Assembly: GCA_040380145.1 (NCBI GenBank)
Contig: JBEIJQ010000087.1
Coordinates: forward strand, 1-13,197
Direction of reading: 5' to 3'
Origin: JBEIJQ01 sp040380145
GTDB taxonomy: Bacteria; Bacteroidota; Bacteroidia; Chitinophagales; Saprospiraceae
Length of the DNA stretch: 13,197 bases
This document shows positions 7,501-13,138 of the stretch, in pieces. A program made the position numbers and the translations under genes. The first letter of the stretch is position 1, and every line of letters starts with the position of its first letter. Under the pieces are notes generated by a model. The model did no database searches and was not told the DNA's origin. It saw nothing but the letters and a program-made list of their open reading frames with translations.

Positions 7501-7810
7501 TCTGGTCCGCGATGTTCCAGTTCGGACAGGGCACATCGTCCTGCACGATGCTGGTCACGGTGGCGGCCGCCGGGTTGCCCGTGTAGTTGACCGAAAGATT
7601 GATGCGCGGATCGGGATTTTGGAAAAGAAATCCTCCTTGGTCGCTGCCGCAGTTGGTGTTGGCCACCACATCGGTCAGGGTAACGGTCAGGTTGCCCACG
7701 TAAAAGGGCGCCTGGGCCTGCACGTTCGCGGCAAATGCGAAAAGCAGCCAGCCGATGAGCAGGGCCGGTAGGCCCAAAATTCGGTAAGGTGAATGTTGTG
7801 TTTTCCTCAT
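4565..7810 (-). CDS. secreted multi-Ig-repeat protein with T9SS type B sorting domain (gliding-motility-associated C-terminal domain)
   Basis: This 1081-residue cell-surface protein has a signal peptide at 1-33 (hydrophobic core LPALLIGWLLFAFA, end VQAQA). A Cys-rich N-terminal domain follows at about 34-194, with Cys at 54, 95, 112, 127, 136, 137 and 144; I do not recognise it. Ten Ig/PKD-like repeats of 74-84 residues span 195-994; nine have a Cys pair about 50-60 residues apart. The C-terminal domain (about 995-1081) carries FTPNGDGVND (1004-1013), WNG and LPDGTYWYII (1057-1066), the signature of the CHU_C / type B sorting domain that sends proteins through T9SS. I chose the ATG at 7810 rather than an upstream in-frame TTG at 7861 because it places the signal peptide normally. 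The next gene encodes a PorP/SprF-type partner, as known for SprB/SprF. Likely role: surface adhesin or display protein. The ligand is unknown. Confidence 0.88.
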   Translation of the reverse strand: MRKTQHSPYRILGLPALLIGWLLFAFAANVQAQAPFYVGNLTVTLTDVVANTNCGSDQGGFLFQNPDPRINLSVNYTGNPAAATVTSIVQDDVPCPNWNIADQIVFSANNFCGTQVALSFVAWEEDCGGNNNFDNCCNPIFGICTGEDDSFLSSQTFTIDFQNILPLTPTPFTFTQGPWGVTVSVVWEPADLVGVTGQTTICANQTTTLTASHLPLSPSSGQFNWYTVIGQPPVFQGSIFTTPPLVSSTTYFVTEVFGNCESLSEIVTVNVLPAPAAPTANNATVCNGGTATLTATAVGGGTLEWFSDAAGTVLVGTGPSFTTPVLAASTTYYVGENSGSCSGALTPLVVTVGTPPPTPVVPDVEFCENTTIEITAFGNPTIQWYGQPTGGTVIATGNLFNPGALAPGAYNYYASSYDGQCESNRDPVTLIVYAQPAAPSVAIDSVCPGQPASLTATGAGINFNWYGVAAGGSPLLTGSVFNTPVINAPTTYWVSTLSAQGCESPRTQVDLNLYIVPQPTASNATTCPGGTASLSANAPGSTAINWYSSPDGTGLLATGGTFTTPILAVNTTYFVSALYPNGCESAPLPVTVTVNPASLAPAAADVTVCENENISLEAIGNGGVLSWWDSPTATIALATGTSTFNVGTLPAGTYVYFVSELNGSCESSRTDIVLTVNAQPAAPTASDVAVCAGETATLTANGVGDLYWFDATQTLLAAGNSYSTSTAGTYTVVAEVRGCESPGTDVVLTVNALPVIGAVTNNGPLCEGDTLLLDAPARAGTSYAWEGPNGWTSNVEDPQVPNVSELDNQGVYLLQVTDIVTGCVSLPVATLVEVNSVPSGGIALNDGPACEGSDASVSTIQVFGASYAWTGPNGFSSIDREAVIPAVGEANEGDYTVVISVGNCSALPATTTLLVNPVPVVEAGDDQTIEVGDPLVLSATGASTYSWSPGGNLNNPVLPTPIFAATATGTYTLTVFGTTDGCSGSDSVTVTVNDRTSIEVADLFTPNGDGVNDTWQINFLQYVGSYTLTVYSRGGSSVFTSSNYNNDWNGTNDGSNLPDGTYWYIIETDARTYKGAVTIKR
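4829..7228 (-). repeat. tandem array of ten Ig/PKD-like repeat units
   Basis: Repeat units in the encoded protein start near residues 195, 275, 355, 435, 517, 598, 679, 753, 837 and 918. Units 1-7 share the plan Pro/Ala linker, then C-x-G/N, a TLTA strand, a W-Y/F core, a TTY-Y/F-V strand, CES and an IVLTVN end. Units 8-9 differ, with YAW-GPNG in the core and a TNNGP or ALNDGP opening. Unit 10 (opening VEAGDDQTIEVGD) has lost the first Cys and keeps only C982. Units are diverged at protein level, so this is an old array and not a recent expansion. Confidence 0.85.
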
Positions 7811-8136
7811 AAGAGTCGGTAAAGGTGTTGGGAAAAGGGAAAAAAAAACAGTTCGGTGCAAAAGGTCTCAAGGAAGTCTCCTTGCTATTTGGAACGCAAA
7901 AAAAAAGAATTTTTGCCAAAAAACGATCGGATCCGCTGTTAATGCCAAAATATACGCACCAAACCCAGAATGGCCCTTGGGACCGAAAAATTTGGATGGA
8001 AATCGATCGGAAAAATTTTATAAAAAATTGATAAATAAAAAAATAAGAAACAAGACGGCATCCGAAAATCGGATGCCCGTGCAATGAAACCCAAAACCGA
8101 TCGTTGGCAGCTGCCGGAAAAAAGTCCGGACTTGCT
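7811..8136. other. A/T-rich gap between the DUF5686 gene and the Ig-repeat gene
   Basis: There is no gene here. On the minus strand, from the DUF5686 stop downward, it holds a strong hairpin (8057-8077), a T-rich tail, an A/T dyad (TTTTATAAAAAATT at 8016-8029), a CCAAAATATA stretch (7945-7954) whose complement TATATTTTGG is one base off a TAnnTTTG box, a GCAAAAA/TTTTTGC hairpin (7896-7902 with 7910-7916), and an A/G-rich leader before the ATG at 7810. A promoter for the adhesin operon probably lies here, but I cannot place it with confidence. Confidence 0.6.
8034..8077 (-). terminator. terminator downstream of the DUF5686 gene
   Basis: GGCATCCGA (8057-8065) and TCGGATGCC (8069-8077) form a perfect 9-bp stem with a three-base loop. 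On the minus strand the stem is followed by a U-rich tail with a long T run. It lies about 60 bases beyond the stop codon at 8137, which fits separating the DUF5686 gene from the adhesin pair. Confidence 0.65.
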
Positions 8137-10608
8137 CTAAAATTTGAAGCCGACCACCACTCCGCTCGTGTAACCGCTCCGACCGGGCCGGTAGCCCATC
8201 ACCCAATCCACCCGCAGGAAACGGAAGATCTTCCAGCCGATCCGATCCACGCCGAAATTGAACTCCATGTACGGCTCCTGCCCTTTGGCGTACAAAAAGT
8301 GGTAGCCCACGACCTCGGTGAAGCCCAAGCGGTTGAACAACGGGATCTTGTTGAACAAAAACCCATTGAAAAAATGCTGGTAGTGCACCTGCACATAAGG
8401 CTCCGTCGTGCTCTCGCTGTAGTAGTCCAGCAATTGGAAGGTGTTGAGGTACTTGTTGCCGTTGGCAAAAACCGTCTGGTTGCCGTTGAAGTGCATGTAA
8501 TCCATGGGCTGCAGCGCGTCCCTCCACGGAAAAAACCCGCCCTCGGCGGCGAATTCGGAACGGCCCACCAAGCCCATTTCCCAATCGTAGGCCAACCGCG
8601 CCGAGAGATGCATAAAACGCACTTCCGAACCCAGCCCGGGCAACCCGGCGCGCGCTTTCAGGGTGAGTTCCGGGAAGTCGCTTCCCAAGATCAACTTGCG
8701 GTCAGGGTAACGCATGTAGCGCTGTTTGAAACGGATCCGCAGCGACAGGTCCAACAACAGGGCCTGGTTTTGGAATCCCTCCATGCCGGACGGGTACAGC
8801 TGCCCGGGGATGTTGGGCCGGTAAAAACGCCCCTCGCGGCGGTTGTAGGAGGTATTGCTGCGGTTTTCGACCAAGGTGCGCTGGGCCCATTCGCCGCCCA
8901 CTTTCAGCAGCAGTCCGTTGGCCACTTCCCGCTGTGCATCGAAACGTACGAACAGCTTGTCGTAAACTTTCATGTGATTTCTGCGCAAAAACAGGCAATA
9001 CAGCGAGTTGAGCAGCGGCGTGATGGGCTCGTCGGCGTTGAACTGGCGCAGGGCGCGGCCGCCCGAAATCGACATTTCGGTGAAGTTCGTCCGGTTGAAC
9101 CGGTACGAAAGGCCGCCCTCTCCGCGCACCGTGCGATCGTCGAATCCGTAGGACACGCTGGCCGAGGCGCGCAACAGCCGGGCGCGGTTTTCGTCGAAGG
9201 CTTTGGTGAACGAAAGCGCCGGGGCAATGCTGTAGCCCTGTACCGTATTGAAATACACCGCCGAAAGCGGATTGAAGGAAAAAGACATCCGACGGTAGCT
9301 CCAATTGTAGGTGTAGCCCGTGAGGATGCTCATCGGCTTGAATTTGTTGTTCTCCCGGTCCACCGAGTCGAGCCAGACCTTGCTGGCACGCACCACGGCG
9401 AGACTGTCCTTATATACGTAGTCATTGGTCTCCTCGTCTGTAAGGGGCACGGGGCGGTTGGCTTCCCAATAGGCGGAGTCCCGTTGATTGGCAGATTCTT
9501 CCACGCGCATCACCTCGGAAGTGAAGTGGCCCTTGGGGAAAACGGGGTTGATGTCGTAGTCGCGGTAAATGGCCACGAAATCGCCCTGAAAGGCGAATCC
9601 CATCACTTTTCCCGCAAAGCGCAGGCTACGCGAAAAGGGCATCCACAGGCTGTCGGTGACCGGTCGGTACAGTTGGCGCAGCACCAGGGAGTCCAGGGCG
9701 TCCACCTTGGAGGCCTCGCGGGTGGCCCAAAGGTCGGTGCTGTGGATGTTCCACTGCCCTTCCACGATGTAGAGGTGCCCGCGGAAGACGGGATCCATCT
9801 CGCGTTTGGGCAAGACGGCTATCTTGTGCACGAGCCGCTGGGCCTCGTCGCGGAACGATCCCTCCAGTTTGTATTCGTAAAAAAACAGCGCGTTCTCGGC
9901 GATGGGCGAAATCAAAGGACGGTTGAACTCCAGCTGGTTGTCGTAAAACGACAGTTCCATGGCGCGGGCCGTGTTGAAACTGAATCCGTTGTCGTCGCCG
10001 CTGACCTTGGAAGAGATCATTTCCTCGCGCACATTGTCGGGCCGCTCGAAGCTGTATTTCGACACTGATTCCGACAGGTACAGGATGCCCCGCCGGTTGG
10101 TGTCCAGCGTGCCCTCCATGTTGCCGATATTTTGTCCGAGCAATTTCTCCGGTGCGTTCAGCAGGCGGATCAGCCCTTTGACATAGGCCAAACAGGCATA
10201 GCCGTCCACCTGTCCGCGGTGGTAGGCCCGCTTGGCGATGGCCGCCCGGATGATCCGGTAGGCAGGGTCCTCGGCGTTGGCGTCCACAGTGACGCCCTCC
10301 AGCTGGAAGTCCTCGGGCGAAAGGGCCACGTCCAGCCGAACGTCTTTGCCGGAAACGGTCACCGTCTCGGTACGGTGCGCATAGCCGATGTACTGGAAAA
10401 CCACCTCGTGCACCCCATTCGGCAGCTCTAGCCGGTATGCTCCGTCAATGTTGGCCGTAGTGCCGCCCCCGGCCTTCAGCACCACATTGGCGAAAGGCAG
10501 GGGCTCGCCCTTCTCGTCCAGCACGATACCGTACACGTTGGCGGCCCGCAGGTTTTGGGACAAAAAAAACAACGACAGGATAAAAAAGGCGCTGTACCGC
10601 ATGTGCAT
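8137..10608 (-). CDS. DUF5686 and carboxypeptidase regulatory-like domain outer-membrane protein
   Basis: This 823-residue protein has a signal peptide at 1-23 (FFILSLFFLSQNLRAA). Residues 24-98 form a CarboxypepD_reg-like (transthyretin-like) domain: YGIVLDEKGEPLPFANVVLK, then DGAYRLELPNG and a VVFQYIGY strand, as at the N-terminus of many SusC/TonB-type Bacteroidota proteins. From about 113 (EDPAYRIIRAAIAKR) to the end it matches the DUF5686 family, with many amphipathic strands and a closing VVVGFKF whose last Phe is typical of an outer-membrane barrel. Length is normal for this family. Molecular function is unknown; there is no TonB box or plug that I can see. Two starts are possible, ATG at 10608 or 10602 (M3), two residues apart. 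The gene is divergent from the DksA-like gene and is probably transcribed alone, with a promoter box at 10697-10704 and a terminator at 8034-8077. Confidence 0.85.
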   Translation of the reverse strand: MHMRYSAFFILSLFFLSQNLRAANVYGIVLDEKGEPLPFANVVLKAGGGTTANIDGAYRLELPNGVHEVVFQYIGYAHRTETVTVSGKDVRLDVALSPEDFQLEGVTVDANAEDPAYRIIRAAIAKRAYHRGQVDGYACLAYVKGLIRLLNAPEKLLGQNIGNMEGTLDTNRRGILYLSESVSKYSFERPDNVREEMISSKVSGDDNGFSFNTARAMELSFYDNQLEFNRPLISPIAENALFFYEYKLEGSFRDEAQRLVHKIAVLPKREMDPVFRGHLYIVEGQWNIHSTDLWATREASKVDALDSLVLRQLYRPVTDSLWMPFSRSLRFAGKVMGFAFQGDFVAIYRDYDINPVFPKGHFTSEVMRVEESANQRDSAYWEANRPVPLTDEETNDYVYKDSLAVVRASKVWLDSVDRENNKFKPMSILTGYTYNWSYRRMSFSFNPLSAVYFNTVQGYSIAPALSFTKAFDENRARLLRASASVSYGFDDRTVRGEGGLSYRFNRTNFTEMSISGGRALRQFNADEPITPLLNSLYCLFLRRNHMKVYDKLFVRFDAQREVANGLLLKVGGEWAQRTLVENRSNTSYNRREGRFYRPNIPGQLYPSGMEGFQNQALLLDLSLRIRFKQRYMRYPDRKLILGSDFPELTLKARAGLPGLGSEVRFMHLSARLAYDWEMGLVGRSEFAAEGGFFPWRDALQPMDYMHFNGNQTVFANGNKYLNTFQLLDYYSESTTEPYVQVHYQHFFNGFLFNKIPLFNRLGFTEVVGYHFLYAKGQEPYMEFNFGVDRIGWKIFRFLRVDWVMGYRPGRSGYTSGVVVGFKF

Positions 10609-10696
10609 TCGTATGTTTTGGAAAAAATAAGGCTCTAAAACGGTTTTCCGACCGATCGGTTTTGCCCACGGACAAACATCCGTCGCGGACCGTGCA

Positions 10697-10704
10697 CAAA
10701 AGTA
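10697..10704 (-). promoter_or_regulatory. TAnnTTTG promoter box of the DUF5686 gene
   Basis: The minus strand reads TACTTTTG, an exact TAnnTTTG match. Transcription would start near 10690 and leave a leader of about 80 bases before the ATG at 10608. No clear -33 TTG is seen at the usual distance. Confidence 0.45.
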
Positions 10705-10782
10705 ACGCCCCGACCACTTTTTGCGCTCCGTTTTCTTTCATTCAAGTTGTCCCGGTTTTGGACGGCATTTCTCTCCAATAAG

Positions 10783-10791
10783 TTATCCACA
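10783..10791 (+). promoter_or_regulatory. perfect DnaA box (TTATCCACA)
   Basis: TTATCCACA is identical to the high-affinity DnaA-box consensus TTATNCACA. It lies between divergent genes and upstream of the DksA-like promoter. I noticed no other exact copy in the window. Confidence 0.6.
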
Positions 10792-10803
10792 TCGAAAGGC
10801 GAG

Positions 10804-10812
10804 TTGTCCACA
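10804..10812 (+). promoter_or_regulatory. second DnaA box (TTGTCCACA)
   Basis: It has one change from TTATCCACA and the same orientation. It begins exactly 21 bp after the first box, so both face the same side of the helix. The spacing strengthens the case that the pair is functional. Confidence 0.5.
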
Positions 10813-10848
10813 TTTTTTCAACATTTTCTCTCTTTTTCCTTTTTGAAT

Positions 10849-10868
10849 AAAAATAAAATTTTATTTTT
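10849..10868. repeat. perfect 20-bp A/T palindrome
   Basis: AAAAATAAAATTTTATTTTT reads the same on both strands and contains only A and T. It covers the spacer and most of the -7 box (10862-10869) of the DksA-like gene. It may be an operator, a nucleoid-protein site or an easily unwound element. Confidence 0.7.
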
Positions 10869-10869
10869 G
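10862..10869 (+). promoter_or_regulatory. TAnnTTTG promoter of the DksA-like gene
   Basis: TATTTTTG is an exact TAnnTTTG match, with a TTG (10843-10845) about 16 bases upstream as a possible -33 element. Transcription would start near 10875 and give a leader of about 38 bases before the ATG at 10913. Confidence 0.55.
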
Positions 10870-10912
10870 CATCGAGAAACTATTCAGAATTATCCAAACC
10901 AGCATTATCGTT

Positions 10913-11272
10913 ATGACCAAAGAAAAAACTCGCTACACAGATTCCGAACTGATGGAATTCAAACATCTGATCTCCGATCGCCTCGAAAAGGCCCGGCACA
11001 AACTCGATTCTTTCCGCGCCCAATTGGCCGAGGGCCTTTCGGACACGCGGATCAAATCCTTGGACGATTACTCCGATTCGATGGAAGCCGACATCCTGAG
11101 CGACTTGATTTCCCGCGAGGAAAAGTTTATCCACCACTTGGAGAACGCGCTCGTGCGGATCGACAACAAGGTTTACGGCATTTGCCGCGCCACCGGAAAG
11201 CTCATCGCCAAGGAAAGATTGATGATCGTGCCCCATGCCACGCTGAGCATGGAGGCCAAGACAGGCAAATAA
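10913..11272 (+). CDS. TraR/DksA-family protein with degenerate zinc finger
   Basis: This is a 119-residue cytosolic protein. Residues 10-85 are a long helical hairpin with acidic residues near its turn (SDTRIKSLDDYSDSMEADIL, 43-62), the shape DksA-type proteins insert into the RNA polymerase secondary channel. Residues 88-115 keep the frame of the C4 zinc finger (YGIC, TG, LI, ERL, PHA), but only C91 of the four ligands remains; the others are T94, S112 and A115. Bacteroidota DksA-like proteins commonly lack these Cys, so this is likely a fold stabilised without zinc and not a dead gene. Expected role: modulating transcription initiation. It has its own promoter (10862-10869) downstream of two DnaA boxes, carries a further DnaA-box-like site inside the gene (11127-11135), and ends before a two-way terminator at 11368. 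Confidence 0.88.
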   Translation: MTKEKTRYTDSELMEFKHLISDRLEKARHKLDSFRAQLAEGLSDTRIKSLDDYSDSMEADILSDLISREEKFIHHLENALVRIDNKVYGICRATGKLIAKERLMIVPHATLSMEAKTGK

Positions 11273-11367
11273 ATATATCCCCGACCGCGCACAAGCGGGT
11301 AAAGAGACTCTACTCCAATTGATCGCCCCGAGAGGGGGGCTCAGAACATTTGTGGCCTCTATTTTTC

Positions 11368-11403
11368 AAAAAAGCCCCGACGGTCTTTCCGCCGGGGCTT
11401 TTT
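11368..11403. terminator. two-way intrinsic terminator after the DksA-like gene
   Basis: AAAAAAGCCCCGACGG and CCGCCGGGGCTTTTT flank a short loop. The stem has one A-C mismatch and A/T tracts on both sides. Its core, AAAGCCCCG paired with CGGGGCTTT, matches the terminator at 2905-2944, suggesting a preferred terminator shape in this genome. Confidence 0.85.
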
Positions 11404-11660
11404 CATGCACTTGCCAAAGGGGCACCTTTGCAATAGCTGGATTCAAGGATTTGCAGGATTTTTTTCGGCTCTTTTGGCCGGTAAAATTTCCTTACACATC
11501 GCTCTTCGATTTTCGACGGTCTAAACTATATTTTTCAGGCTGTATTTCAGTTTTTTGCAATCATTTAGTTTTAATGGCCGCCATCGGGAATTTTTCCCAA
11601 TGACAATTTTGGGATGAAAAAATGACCCCATTCCCTTTGCTCAAACCCCCAATTGGGAAC

Positions 11661-11690
11661 GACAATTTTTTTTATAAAAAATTTATTGTC
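11661..11690. repeat. A/T-rich inverted repeat downstream of the glycosyltransferase gene
   Basis: GACAAT (11661-11666) pairs with ATTGTC (11685-11690), with an inner T6/A6 stem and a three-base TTT bulge. It begins about 12 bases past the minus-strand stop codon, so it may act as a weak terminator or mRNA end for the glycosyltransferase. It lacks a GC core. Confidence 0.4.
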
Positions 11691-11702
11691 AAGAAAATAA
11701 AA

Positions 11703-13064
11703 TCAAAATTTCCTGTCCGACCGCCGCCAGGCCCACCATGCGATGGCGGCCGCCCCAGTATACTCCAAGATCACCGGCCAAGGCGATTGGAAATAATCCG
11801 GTCGTAAGTAGGCGTGGTACGACAGCACCGACAAAGCCGCCCAGGCCCACAGAAATCGGGGTCGGCAGAACGGGGAGAACGCGAGCGGCAGACACAGGTA
11901 CCACGGGTGCGCCATTCCGGAACAGAGCACATACAGCGTATAGCCGGTGCAGAGCAGCTCGCCCGTGCGCCGCAGATCGTCCCCCGGGCGGTGCAAGAGG
12001 GCGTACCAAGGGAAAACGATGGCCAAAAGGCCGACCGCCGGCATCAAAGACGATGCGACAGAATAGCCGAGAAGGGACTCGGTCGTCAGGCGCGCCAGCA
12101 GTTCGACGGGAGAATTGAACGCGAATTGACGGTAATAGCGCCCCGTGGTCTCCGTAAAGTTCGCCCAACACTCCGGGCACCACAGCGGGGCAAACGAAAG
12201 CAGACAGGCCGTACCGCACATAGCTCCGAACAGGATCCAGCGGCGCATTCCCAATCGGGGCCACAAGAGCGGCAGAAACCACAGCGGGCTCAGTTTGGCC
12301 CCGATGGCCCCGGCCCAAGCCAACGCCCCCCAGGCCCAGCGCCCGCGCTGCACCAGCCACAGGGCGAGCAGCAGAAAAACCACGGCAAAAGCCTCTACAT
12401 GCAGGTTGCCGGTCAGTTCGACCACCGCCAAGGGGTGTAGCCCGTACCAAGCGGCTCTTTCCCGCGGCAGCCCCAATCCGCCGAGCAACCGCCACAACAG
12501 CACGATGGACGACAGTTCGGCCACCAGCACCAGCCAACGAAGCGTTTGGGCTCCGCGGCCGACATCCCCCTTACCGCAGGCGGCGGCCGTCGCGAACGCT
12601 GCTTGGGCCGTTGGCGGATATAGCGAGTAGTAATCCGGGGAGTTGAAATTCCCGTACAGGCGCTCGCTCCCCGGAGCACGTAGCCGATCGGGGTCCAAAG
12701 GCGTGCCCACCAGTTCGGAAGGCCGGTGGGCGAAAGGACTGGCCCCCTCGAGGGCCAATCGGCCGTCCCACAGGTAGCGGTAGAAATCATCGGACAGGTT
12801 GGGCGGAGCGAAAAAAAGCGGCAGCCGCACCAGCACCGCTACCAACAGCAAGGCACCAAGCCCTTGCCGAAAGGGCCGGTCGACAGTCCAGCGGTACCAG
12901 ATCCAATGGGCCAGCGCCATGGCGGCCACGAGCAGGCCCAATTCCCAGGACCCGCCCGTAAAAACACGTGCCGGCACCCGATCGACGCCGATGGCGGCGG
13001 CGGCCATGGCAACGGCATAGGCCAAGAAGGGCAGTATGGGTTTCAACTGATCCAGAGGGGGCAT
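11703..13064 (-). CDS. polytopic membrane GT-C glycosyltransferase (GT87/mannosyltransferase-like)
   Basis: This 453-residue integral membrane protein has about ten or more hydrophobic segments (for example 11-27, 41-57, 69-86, 178-193, 226-239, 277-293, 338-357, 369-383 and 403-417). After the third segment comes NLSDDFYRYLWDGR (89-102) and ASPF (108-111). This is the typical first-loop acidic motif of GT-C enzymes that use polyprenyl-phosphate sugars, as in MptA/MptB and GT87 mannosyltransferases; D92 and D93 are the likely catalytic acids. Later family-like stretches are SPDYYSLYPP (142-151), HPLAVVELTGNLHVEA (210-225) and GAKLSPLW (255-262). Donor and acceptor are unknown; a role in cell-envelope glycan or lipid glycosylation is inferred. 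I chose the ATG at 13064 over an in-frame TTG at 13073. It is convergent with the DksA-like gene and divergent from the gene starting at 13139. Confidence 0.8.
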   Translation of the reverse strand: MPPLDQLKPILPFLAYAVAMAAAAIGVDRVPARVFTGGSWELGLLVAAMALAHWIWYRWTVDRPFRQGLGALLLVAVLVRLPLFFAPPNLSDDFYRYLWDGRLALEGASPFAHRPSELVGTPLDPDRLRAPGSERLYGNFNSPDYYSLYPPTAQAAFATAAACGKGDVGRGAQTLRWLVLVAELSSIVLLWRLLGGLGLPRERAAWYGLHPLAVVELTGNLHVEAFAVVFLLLALWLVQRGRWAWGALAWAGAIGAKLSPLWFLPLLWPRLGMRRWILFGAMCGTACLLSFAPLWCPECWANFTETTGRYYRQFAFNSPVELLARLTTESLLGYSVASSLMPAVGLLAIVFPWYALLHRPGDDLRRTGELLCTGYTLYVLCSGMAHPWYLCLPLAFSPFCRPRFLWAWAALSVLSYHAYLRPDYFQSPWPVILEYTGAAAIAWWAWRRSDRKF

Positions 13065-13116
13065 TTCCCACAAAAAAACAAAAGAAACGCCGTCCGGGAA
13101 AGCCCTTTGGTTTTAT

Positions 13117-13124
13117 TATCTTCG
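13117..13124 (+). promoter_or_regulatory. possible promoter box (TATCTTCG) of the last gene
   Basis: TATCTTCG differs from TAnnTTTG by one base and lies 14 bases before the ATG at 13139. No -33 element is visible at the usual spacing, so support is modest. Confidence 0.35.
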
Positions 13125-13138
13125 CGGCACTTTTGTCC

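Larger units (their letters stand above)
10609..10912. other. divergent intergenic control region with DnaA boxes and A/T-rich stretch
   Basis: This 304-base gap separates two divergent genes. The left half holds the probable DUF5686 promoter (10697-10704, minus strand) and, in its leader, a 10-bp palindrome ACCGATCGGT (10651-10660) and a hairpin ACGGA/TCCGT. The right half holds two DnaA boxes 21 bp apart, then about 57 bases that are mostly A/T with pyrimidine tracts, a 20-bp A/T palindrome, and the promoter of the DksA-like gene. It could be a DnaA-controlled promoter or part of a replication origin. Confidence 0.6.
11273..11702. other. A/T-rich gap between convergent genes
   Basis: There is no gene here. 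It contains a small GCCCC/GGGGGC hairpin (11325-11340), the two-way terminator (11368-11403), and then about 290 A/T-rich bases with overlapping dyads: GGGAA/TTCCC (11586-11598), CCCAA/TTGGG (11596-11600 with 11609-11613), CCCAATTGGG (near 11648-11657), GACAATTTT twice (11602-11610 and 11661-11669), and a long inverted repeat at 11661-11690. The short open frames here need TTG starts or overlap the terminator and are not supported. Confidence 0.6.

Noticed and set aside
4529..7771. Two long rightward open frames (435 and 486 residues) opposite the Ig-repeat gene
   Set aside because: They are rich in Gly, Val, Ala, His and Arg and follow the repeat period of the real gene in the other strand; there is no start context or domain.
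7945..7954. TATATTTTGG on the minus strand as promoter of the adhesin operon
   Set aside because: It is one base off the TAnnTTTG box and there is no -33 element at a sensible distance; kept only as a note in the gap description.
8104..10068. Long rightward open frame (654 residues) opposite the DUF5686 gene
   Set aside because: It is a shadow of the GC-rich minus-strand gene: composition is His/Val/Gly/Gln-rich with no domain, while the opposite strand has a signal peptide, a known domain and a barrel ending.
11174..11272. DksA-like gene as a pseudogene because of its lost zinc ligands
   Set aside because: The frame is intact and the surrounding fold residues are kept; loss of these Cys is common in this protein group in Bacteroidota.
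11319..11603. 94-residue rightward open frame after the DksA-like gene
   Set aside because: It starts with TTG and reads straight through the strong two-way terminator at 11368-11403.
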